From: JBEIUO01 sp964549785
GTDB taxonomy: Bacteria > Planctomycetota > Phycisphaerae > Phycisphaerales > UBA1924
DNA: 17,722 bases
Assembly (NCBI GenBank): GCA_964549785.1
Contig: CAZJXA010000052.1
Location: 1 to 17,722 of the forward strand
Direction: 5' to 3'
Position 1 is the first letter of the stretch, and every line of letters begins with the position of its first letter. This document shows, piece by piece, positions 4,872 through 11,945 of the stretch. The position numbers were made by a program, and so were the translations under genes. The notes below the pieces were generated by a model. It saw only the letters and a list, made by a program, of their open reading frames with translations, was not told where the DNA came from and ran no database searches.

Positions 4872-7742
4872 GTGGCAAGCACCGTTCCCCAAACGCGATT
4901 CGCCGTTCTTCGAGTCCGTCGGCGGCAACAGGTTCTCACTGTTCTGGCTGGCTCGTCGGCGGCTTTCTCGGTCGCGGTTGGCGTTGGCGGAGTCGGGCTC
5001 CTTCTCCTCCGGGCGACCGGTCACGCCGCGGCCCACTGGCTGATCGTCGGGGGCTCCTTGGCCGCCGCCAGCGCGGTTGTCGGTGGCCTCCGAGCGGCCC
5101 GCAGGTTTTGGGATGCCGGCCGGGCGGCCCGCCAGTTTGACCGGGCGGCGGGGACCAACGAAGCCCTGTCATCCGCGCTCGCGCTCGATCATCGGGTCGA
5201 TGCCATCGCCGAGCTTGTCCGCGAAGCTGCGGAACAGCGAGCCACCGCAAACGCTTCAGTTATTGCTGTTCCCGCTTCCGGATGGTGGCGTTGGCCGACC
5301 GTCGCGGGCTGCGCGGCGGGCGCGTTCGTAGCGACCGGACTTTGGATGCCCGGCGAGTTTGCTCCGGCGAGTCCCGCGCGAGTGCTGCCCGAGGTGACCG
5401 CGGTCAAGGCCGACGTCGCCGCCATCAAGCAGTCCCTCGCAGCGGATGTTGCCAACCCGAACGGGGCTGAGGAACGACGCCGCCTCACAACCGAGATGGA
5501 GAAACTGGAAGCCGAACTCGCTGCCGGTCTGCGTACGCAGGATTCGGCCCGCGCCAAGGGAGCGGAAACGTTGGCCCAAGCCGCCGCCGAATCTGAGCGC
5601 CGAGCGGATGAAACCGAAGACGAGGCGAGGGCCGTTGAACAGGCGTTGGCGAAGGCCGCACGCCGTGCTTCGCGCTTGGGGCCGTCGCGTCCCAAGGCTT
5701 CCGCCGCGGGTTCCGGGCCCGGCGATTCCGGCGACGCGGCGCCGCTCAGCGAAGACGCAACTCCCGGCTCCCCCGTCGCCGACCTTCTGACCGCCTTCGA
5801 GCAGGGCGACTATGCGAAGGCTGCGGAAGCGGCCGCGGCCTTGGAGAACGCCGCTGACGACATGACACCCGCCGAACGCGCGGAGGCCGCCGAACGGCTT
5901 CGCGAGTTCGCCGAGAGTCTCGACGACTCCGCCGAGTTAGAAGCGGCGACCGAGCGGGATGCGGTGGCCGCACGCGAGAAGGGATCAGAACCGGCACCGG
6001 GTTCGTCGGATCCGGGGCGGACGCCGGCAGCAGGCGATGCGGTGGACGCGGCACAACCTGAGGAAACCAACTCTGCTGCAAACACTCCGCCGCCCGAAGG
6101 CGATCAAGCCGATCCGTCGTCGAGCCCCGGTGCCCAAGAAACCGAACCATCGTCGGATTCGCAAGAAGGAGAAACGAAACCGCCTGCTGACGGATCCGGT
6201 GCGGAGGGGTCTCCGGATCCTTCGCCCGAAACGACCGGGACGTCGGATCGCCGTGATAAGGCGGACGGAATCAGTAGATCGCCCGAACGTGAACCCAAGC
6301 CACTGACCGCGGCCGACACGATGCGTGAAATGGCTGCCGAAGCGCGACGGTCGGCGGACGCCGTCGGAGATTCTCCGCCCGATAAACCGGCCGCGGACAC
6401 CCCGGATCGCGAACCCGATGCCGCCCGGGAGCCGGAGGCGACGCCACCAAACGCATCACCCGGTTCCGAACCAACGCCACCCGCTGGACAAACCGGCGCG
6501 GCAAACCGGCGACCGGCCGAGCCGGAGCCGCGCGAACCCCAGTCGCCCGATCAGTCGTCCGATCGGCCATCCGATGAGGCGTCCGATTTGGCTCCCGATC
6601 CAGCTAACGCCGAGACGCCCACCGAGTCGAGGGAAGACGTCCCCAGTCGGCAACCCGAGTCGACGAACTCCGCATCACCGCGGGAAAGTCCGCCCGCGAC
6701 CAGTGGGGAGCAACCCGAATCACCACCCGACGCCCCAGCGCCGACGGAGGCTCCGCCCCCTCCTGACCCATCCGGTCCCCGGACTGATCCACCGCAATCT
6801 CCACCTCCGCGCGGCCAGCCTCAGCCTGGCCAGCCGCCGCAACCGACTCAAGGCGCCAAGGGCGCACAGTCGGACCCACGAAATCGCGAACCGACGCCTT
6901 CGCCCGACGCCAGCCAGCCGGGCGACGACGCAACTTCGAAGCCTTCCCGTGAGGTTCCGACCGCGAAATCGCCTCCCCCTTCAAACGACCCGCAAGGGTC
7001 GGAGCAGCCCGGCAGCACCGGTGGGAAGCGCACCCAGGGCCTCGCCGATCAGATAAAACGCGTCCGCGATCAGGCCGCGAGCGGGAAGGTCGATCGTCAG
7101 AACTCGGAGAAGTTGCGCCGGCAAGCCGAACAACTCATGAAAGGGATGACGCCCGAGGAACGGGCGGAACTGGAAAAGGCTGCACAGGAATGGGCCGCCG
7201 CCCAGAATGCTGGAGGCCAGGGCGATCCGGTCGGGAAAACCGGCGCCGAAGACAACGCGAGCGACAAGAGTGGGGGCACTCGGGGCAAGTCTTCCGATCG
7301 GGGTGGGAACAACGCAGGAACGGGTCGCGGACCGGTACCCACTCCCACCGAAGTGCCCCGGTCTGACCTTGCCGCGAACGGCGAAACCGTGCGACCTCGG
7401 GAATCAAAAACCGATCCGCCGGCTGGTGGGCAGACCTTGGCGGAATGGCTTTCCGATCCGTCGGACCGCTCCGATGTGGGTTCCGCAGCTACGCAGCCTT
7501 CCGCCCGCACTATTTCAGAAGGCGCTGACCGCGCCATCGAGGAGCGCCGTATCCCGAAGGGGTACGACACGCTGGTCCGGCGGGTCTTTGACCGAATCGG
7601 CGAACGTGCGAGTGACCGTCGCACGCGGCCCCAGCCTGCCGATCAACTCGCACCGGCGGCGGCTTCACCCGGGGCGAAACCGCCGCCCATCCCCGCCTCC
7701 ACCTCTACTCCCACCCCCACGCCGAACCCGGGGCCGAAGTGA
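4872..7742 (+). CDS. Giant membrane protein with coiled coils and a long Pro/Ser/Asp/Glu-rich disordered region
   Basis: 956 residues from a GTG at 4872; the open frame runs further upstream but only antisense to trpD. No SD. Two hydrophobic segments lie at about 20-46 and 55-74, then RFWDAGRAARQFDRAAGTNEALSSAL, a pattern I associate with large DUF4175-like envelope proteins (leading AxxxDxxxGTxxALSSAL). A third membrane segment at 138-160 (WWRWPTVAGCAAGAFVATGLW) is followed by Ala/Glu-rich coiled coil at about 175-272. Residues about 273-720 are low complexity, rich in P, S, D, E, A and T. A charged helix occurs at 724-779 (ADQIKRVRDQA, TPEERAELEKAAQEW) and a conserved-looking tail motif IPKGYDTLVRRVFDRIGE at 893-910. 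The gene lies 31 bp before the VWA gene on the same strand, so the two are probably one operon. Inferred envelope structural or scaffold role; no enzyme motif seen. Confidence 0.82.
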   Translation: MASTVPQTRFAVLRVRRRQQVLTVLAGSSAAFSVAVGVGGVGLLLLRATGHAAAHWLIVGGSLAAASAVVGGLRAARRFWDAGRAARQFDRAAGTNEALSSALALDHRVDAIAELVREAAEQRATANASVIAVPASGWWRWPTVAGCAAGAFVATGLWMPGEFAPASPARVLPEVTAVKADVAAIKQSLAADVANPNGAEERRRLTTEMEKLEAELAAGLRTQDSARAKGAETLAQAAAESERRADETEDEARAVEQALAKAARRASRLGPSRPKASAAGSGPGDSGDAAPLSEDATPGSPVADLLTAFEQGDYAKAAEAAAALENAADDMTPAERAEAAERLREFAESLDDSAELEAATERDAVAAREKGSEPAPGSSDPGRTPAAGDAVDAAQPEETNSAANTPPPEGDQADPSSSPGAQETEPSSDSQEGETKPPADGSGAEGSPDPSPETTGTSDRRDKADGISRSPEREPKPLTAADTMREMAAEARRSADAVGDSPPDKPAADTPDREPDAAREPEATPPNASPGSEPTPPAGQTGAANRRPAEPEPREPQSPDQSSDRPSDEASDLAPDPANAETPTESREDVPSRQPESTNSASPRESPPATSGEQPESPPDAPAPTEAPPPPDPSGPRTDPPQSPPPRGQPQPGQPPQPTQGAKGAQSDPRNREPTPSPDASQPGDDATSKPSREVPTAKSPPPSNDPQGSEQPGSTGGKRTQGLADQIKRVRDQAASGKVDRQNSEKLRRQAEQLMKGMTPEERAELEKAAQEWAAAQNAGGQGDPVGKTGAEDNASDKSGGTRGKSSDRGGNNAGTGRGPVPTPTEVPRSDLAANGETVRPRESKTDPPAGGQTLAEWLSDPSDRSDVGSAATQPSARTISEGADRAIEERRIPKGYDTLVRRVFDRIGERASDRRTRPQPADQLAPAAASPGAKPPPIPASTSTPTPTPNPGPK
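6546..6605 (+). repeat. Five tandem 12-nt units inside the disordered region
   Basis: Five in-frame units of 12 nt, each beginning ycc-gat, start at 6546, 6558, 6570, 6582 and 6594. They encode the four-residue repeat (S/P)-D-x-x: PDQS, SDRP, SDEA, SDLA, PDPA (residues 559-578). The unit preserves frame, so slippage would only lengthen or shorten the disordered linker. Confidence 0.75.
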
Positions 7743-7773
7743 TAGCACCGATCACCAACGTCCCGGTCTCTCC

Positions 7774-10743
7774 ATGAATCTTGCGTTCGAACATCCTCTC
7801 TGGCTCGTGCTGACGGCCTCGCTCGTCATTCTGGTGCCGCTGGGCCTGACGTGGTTTACCGCTCTCGCCCGCCCGCGTCGCTGGGCCGCGACGGTGCTTC
7901 GCGTCCTGCTTATGGCGGCCCTCGCGGTCACACTCGCCGGTCTCTCGCGAAGCACGCTGACTGATCGCCTGGCCGTCGTCATCGTCGCGGACGTATCGCC
8001 CTCGGTCGTTCAGGGCGCACCCGCCGGCCCCGACGCTTCGCTCTCGGGCATCGCGGGTGCGGACGGGCTCACGATGCGGCTCAGCCCCCTCTTGGGTAAG
8101 CACGACCTCCTTGGCCTGGTGACATTCGACGGCAAGCCGACGCCCCTTCGTGTCCCTTCTTCGGTGAGGACGCCGGCGTCGAGCGCGGTTCCCGCGGCGA
8201 CCGGCGGGAGCCGCATCCACGCCGCGATCCGTCTCGCGGCGGGGCTCGTCCCCCCGGACGCCAGCGGTCGGGTTCTGCTCATCAGCGACGGACTCGAGAC
8301 CGATTTGGGAGCGACCTTCACACCGGTTGGCGTCCCGGTTGACGTTCTACCGATTCGCTATTCGCTGACCGACGAAGTGATTGTCGAGAGCCTCGACACC
8401 CCGCCTCGGGCCGCGGGAGAATCCATCGTGGCCGCCAGGGTCAAACTTCGGGCTTCCGCCGCGGCCGCCGGGGTGCTCCGAATTTTTGGAGACGGTGTTC
8501 CGCTGGGCAGCCGCCGGCTCGCCCTCACCGAAGGTGAAACGGTGGAGCGCTTCGACGTGCCGCTGGGAGCAGGACGCGTGCACCGATTCCGGGCGGTGTG
8601 GGAACCCGACGTGCGGTCGCCCGATGGCACAACGCGCTATGCCGGTGACACCATCACCGAGAACAACGCGGCCGAATCAATCACGCTGTCGCCCGGAGCG
8701 GGCCGGGTTCTCCTCGTCCGCCGCATCGGCTCTGCCGACGACCCGGTTGAACCGTCTCCGCTCGAAGCGGTGCTCTCGGCGGCCGGGCTGCCGTTGGAAA
8801 CGATCACCGCCGAACGCACCCCCGACGACGCCGCCGCGTACCAGGCCTACGACGCGGTTGTGCTGGAAGACGTGCCCGCGGCGGACGTGAGCGACCGGGC
8901 TCAGAACGCGCTCAGCGAGTTCGTCCGCGAGGTTGGTGGCGGGCTGGTGATTGTCGGCGGTCGACATTCGTTCGGGGCGGGCGGATGGCGCGAGACGCCG
9001 CTCGAGACGCTGTTTCCGGTCAATCTCAAACTGCCCGACCGCCTTGTCACGCCCGATACCGCCACCATTTTCGTTCTCGATAACTCCGGCTCGATGCGGC
9101 GTTTTGTTCTGGGTTCGACCCGCACGCAGCAGCAGGTCGCGAACGACGCCGCAGCGCTCGCCGTCGGGCTTCTTTCCGCGTCCGATGAACTGGGGGTGGT
9201 GACGTTCAACACGCGGGCCGACGTACTCGTTTCGCTGGCCCGCAACACGAACGTCGAGGCCACGCGGGACCGCTTGCGGGGGATCAGGCCCGACGGGGGC
9301 ACCAACATCGTGGCGGGCATGGAACTCGCCCAACGCGAACTTGCAAGGTCCAAGGCCAAGGTCCGGCACATGGTTGTGCTCTCCGACGGCAAGAGCATGA
9401 ACGCCGAACGCCTGCCCGCTTTGGCGGACGCCTGCCGCGAAGCGGGGATCAAAGTCTCGGCCATTGCCGTCGGCGACGACGCCGATGTGGTCGGACTCGA
9501 AGAGATCGCCCGGCGCGGCGGCGGGGCGTATCACTTTGTCTTCAACCCCGACCAGTTACCCAAGGTCTTCGTAAAGACCGTCAAGCTCGTGCGTTCGCCG
9601 TTGGTCCGCGAGGAGCCTTTCACGGCGCTGGTCGCGCAGCCGTCGGCCCTTTGGAATCTCGGCGACCCTCCGGTGTTGGGCGGGCTCGCCCTCACCTCGC
9701 TGAAAGCCGACCCGATTGTCACGACCATCCTTCTGACCCCCGAGGGCGAACCGGTGCTCGCCTCGGGCCGGGCGGGGTTGGGCAACGTGCTGGCGTTTAC
9801 CTCCGACGCCTCAGAATGGGCGCTGTCGTGGCATGAGTGGAGCGGGTATCGGCCGTTCTGGACCAACGCCGTCCGGAGTGTGATGCGGGTTTCAGATGAG
9901 GGCGGGCCGACGGTAGAGATGTTGGTTCGCGAAGGGAAGATCAGGGTGCGGGTGGGCGCGGGTGGGGGGATTGGCGGTCCCGATGCGTCGGAGCCCGGGC
10001 CCGTCGGAGAGATGATGATCCGGTTGTATGGTCCGTCGGGCTCGGTGGTTGAAGCACCGGGCGAGATGATCGACCCGGACACGTTCGAGACCGAGTTCGA
10101 TGCCGCCGAGGCCGGTTCATACGTCGCGGTGGTTCGAGGTGGAGGCACGTCGGCCCCGGTTTCGGCGGCCACGACGGTCGCCCCGGCGTCTGAGTTTCCG
10201 CAGCTCTCGAGCGACCTTGAACGACTCAACGCCATCGCGATGGCCTCGGGTGGGCGGGTTCTTTCCGCGGCCGATCTGCGGGTCGAAACACTCTTTGACC
10301 GGAGCGGCGCGGAACCTCGTCGTTCGCTGATTCCGTGGTGGCCCGCGCTGCTGGCATGGCTTCCGGTGCTCTTCCTATTCGATGTGGCGTGCCGCCGGAT
10401 CGCATGGGACCGCTGGCTGGCCCGGGCGCGCCCCATGCAAGCAGCGAGGGCCGCCGCCGTCACTGCGGATGTGTCGAAGGCAGCCGTCCGGTCGCCGGCC
10501 GCGGCCAGCCCGGCATTAGTGTTGGACGATCGCGATGCGGATCGGCTGCGTGAACAAGCCCGCGATCGCCGTCGAGCGGCGCGACTGCGGCAAGACCCTG
10601 TTCGGCCAACATCGGAAACCTCGGCGGCTCCGAACCCGGCCTCTACCGACCCTGGCGATAGCGCGGACCCGCCGGAACCGGGACTCCTGGCCGCCAAGCG
10701 GCGTGCACGGTCCCGATTCGATGAAGCCGATGGGGCTGGATGA
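7774..10743 (+). CDS. VWA - glutamine-amidotransferase-like - VWA membrane protein
   Basis: 989 residues from an ATG at 7774. The frame stays open upstream, but the ATG is followed at once by a membrane segment and the upstream part overlaps the previous gene. Membrane segments: 8-28, about 37-58 and 853-872. The first VWA domain starts with DVSPS (D73, S75, S77), then GGSRIHAAI at 144-152 and SDG (D172), a full metal-ion-dependent adhesion site. A beta-rich linker follows, then a class I amidotransferase-like domain (about 310-422) ending in GGGLVIVGGRHSFGAGGW. The second VWA domain has DNSGSM (436-441), GGTN (T510) and SDG (D538). The tail after 872 is Arg-rich and probably cytoplasmic. The layout resembles BatA/MoxR-linked VWA proteins common in planctomycetes, but no moxR or DUF58 gene is in view. 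Likely partner: the preceding giant protein. Ligand and cellular function unknown. Confidence 0.88.
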   Translation: MNLAFEHPLWLVLTASLVILVPLGLTWFTALARPRRWAATVLRVLLMAALAVTLAGLSRSTLTDRLAVVIVADVSPSVVQGAPAGPDASLSGIAGADGLTMRLSPLLGKHDLLGLVTFDGKPTPLRVPSSVRTPASSAVPAATGGSRIHAAIRLAAGLVPPDASGRVLLISDGLETDLGATFTPVGVPVDVLPIRYSLTDEVIVESLDTPPRAAGESIVAARVKLRASAAAAGVLRIFGDGVPLGSRRLALTEGETVERFDVPLGAGRVHRFRAVWEPDVRSPDGTTRYAGDTITENNAAESITLSPGAGRVLLVRRIGSADDPVEPSPLEAVLSAAGLPLETITAERTPDDAAAYQAYDAVVLEDVPAADVSDRAQNALSEFVREVGGGLVIVGGRHSFGAGGWRETPLETLFPVNLKLPDRLVTPDTATIFVLDNSGSMRRFVLGSTRTQQQVANDAAALAVGLLSASDELGVVTFNTRADVLVSLARNTNVEATRDRLRGIRPDGGTNIVAGMELAQRELARSKAKVRHMVVLSDGKSMNAERLPALADACREAGIKVSAIAVGDDADVVGLEEIARRGGGAYHFVFNPDQLPKVFVKTVKLVRSPLVREEPFTALVAQPSALWNLGDPPVLGGLALTSLKADPIVTTILLTPEGEPVLASGRAGLGNVLAFTSDASEWALSWHEWSGYRPFWTNAVRSVMRVSDEGGPTVEMLVREGKIRVRVGAGGGIGGPDASEPGPVGEMMIRLYGPSGSVVEAPGEMIDPDTFETEFDAAEAGSYVAVVRGGGTSAPVSAATTVAPASEFPQLSSDLERLNAIAMASGGRVLSAADLRVETLFDRSGAEPRRSLIPWWPALLAWLPVLFLFDVACRRIAWDRWLARARPMQAARAAAVTADVSKAAVRSPAAASPALVLDDRDADRLREQARDRRRAARLRQDPVRPTSETSAAPNPASTDPGDSADPPEPGLLAAKRRARSRFDEADGAG

Positions 10744-10777
10744 CGGAATTCCTGCAACGGCGAATTGATGGGGCCGC

Positions 10778-10796
10778 GAAACCGTGCCTCGGTTTC
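10778..10796. terminator. Hairpin between convergent genes, putative bidirectional terminator
   Basis: gaaaccg-tgcct-cggtttc forms a perfect 7-bp stem with a 5-nt loop. It lies in the 98-bp gap between the VWA gene stop (10743, plus) and the DUF1570 gene stop (10842, minus). The AAA/TTT ends sit inside the stem and there is only a short T stretch, so it is not a textbook intrinsic terminator, but its place between convergent stops fits. Nothing else is visible in the gap. Confidence 0.5.
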
Positions 10797-10841
10797 TGTC
10801 AGTCGGGCCACAGGTGGAGCGGCGCCGCGCTCGTCGAACGC

Positions 10842-11945
10842 TCAGTTATCTCCGGACGACCCGACTTCGCTCACCGGAGTGCGTCCGGCAACGATCGACT
10901 CCTTGCCGCCGATCCGCGTGATATCCGCGATGAACGCCCGATACTTGATGTTCAGTTCGGCCGTGGGCTCGCCGAACCACCCTTCAAGCAGGCCGGGAGC
11001 AAGCCTGCGAGATGCGTAGATGCTCGCGGCCCTCCCGCCGGAAGTCCGTCGGATTCGTTCGATGAGCCGTCCGGCCTGGGCATCCAAGATTACCTGCCGC
11101 AGTGAATCCCGGTGGCGACCTTCCTCGCCCTCGTTCAAGTAATGCACCAAGGCCCACAACTGCGCGTAGTAGGTCAGGGCAAGGTCGGCGTCGTTGGCCA
11201 TAAGTTCCTGCGGGCTGGTCCGGGTGAGTTGATCCAGCGTCAGGAGACGCTCGGAACGGGCCGCGGAGCGCAGTTCGTCGAAGCGTTCGATATTGGCCCA
11301 CGGCATAAAATTGGGCAGCGTCGAATCGCCTTGCGTCCAGCGGAACCCCTCCATGTAGCACGCGAGACCCTCCTCGAGCCAGATCGGCAACGGGTTGCGG
11401 AACGTCCGCTGGGTGAACTGGTGCCAGCCTTCATGAGCCGCGATCGCGTAGGTATCGTGAGGGCCGATCTCGTAAAGAATCGCACGCCCGTCCGCCGCGA
11501 ACCCGCCCCGTTGGATGCGCAGGTAGATCGCCGCGTCGGCACCCATGAGCCGTTGCGTGATCCGCGTCCACTGGGGCCGGTTCGAGAGCAGGTAGGTTTC
11601 GAGCGGCGAGGTCGGCAGGGGCAAGGGCGCTAACGCCGAGCGGTAGTGCATCAGGGCCGCTTCCATGAACTTGGGAATCCGGTCCTTCAGTCCTTGGCGA
11701 GTGGTTGTGGTGTAGATGCGGTAGTGGGGGGTCGTCACGACGATGCCCTCCTTGTCCTCGAACGTCCAAGCCTCGGTGGTGACATCAAACTCGAGCGGGT
11801 TGCGCTGGGGGACGACCACTTCGGGGGGGCGCTCGTCGGAACCGCGCGGGATGACCGGAGCGGGTTGTTCCGATGCGCAGCATACCAATAACGCGACGGC
11901 TGTCGCGGCGAAGGCGAACGTGCGCGCTGCCGGAGCTGGCTTCAA
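10842..11945 (-). CDS. DUF1570-type exported zinc metalloprotease (HExxH)
   Basis: 367 residues from a TTG at 11945. The start is well supported: GGAGG lies six bases before the TTG, and TTGA overlaps the TGA stop of valS, implying translational coupling. Residues 8-23 form a signal peptide (FAFAATAVALLVCC); the CC suggests a lipoprotein, but the -1 residue Val before C22 is atypical for a lipobox. The catalytic motif HEGWH (H171, E172, H175) is followed by PIWLEEGLACYMEG, where E191/E192 supplies the third zinc ligand, the gluzincin arrangement seen in DUF1570 proteins of planctomycetes. Expected location: periplasm or outer surface. Substrate unknown. Its operon partner valS is functionally unrelated, so co-transcription may only be positional. 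Confidence 0.83.
   Translation of the reverse strand: MKPAPAARTFAFAATAVALLVCCASEQPAPVIPRGSDERPPEVVVPQRNPLEFDVTTEAWTFEDKEGIVVTTPHYRIYTTTTRQGLKDRIPKFMEAALMHYRSALAPLPLPTSPLETYLLSNRPQWTRITQRLMGADAAIYLRIQRGGFAADGRAILYEIGPHDTYAIAAHEGWHQFTQRTFRNPLPIWLEEGLACYMEGFRWTQGDSTLPNFMPWANIERFDELRSAARSERLLTLDQLTRTSPQELMANDADLALTYYAQLWALVHYLNEGEEGRHRDSLRQVILDAQAGRLIERIRRTSGGRAASIYASRRLAPGLLEGWFGEPTAELNIKYRAFIADITRIGGKESIVAGRTPVSEVGSSGDN

Noticed and set aside
6325..7056. Open frame of 243 codons inside the giant protein gene, another plus frame
   Set aside because: Arg/Pro/His-rich shadow of the low-complexity region with no domain or start signal.
7207..7773. Upstream extension of the VWA gene frame
   Set aside because: It overlaps the preceding gene in another frame and is Arg/Pro-rich; the ATG at 7774 begins directly with a membrane segment.
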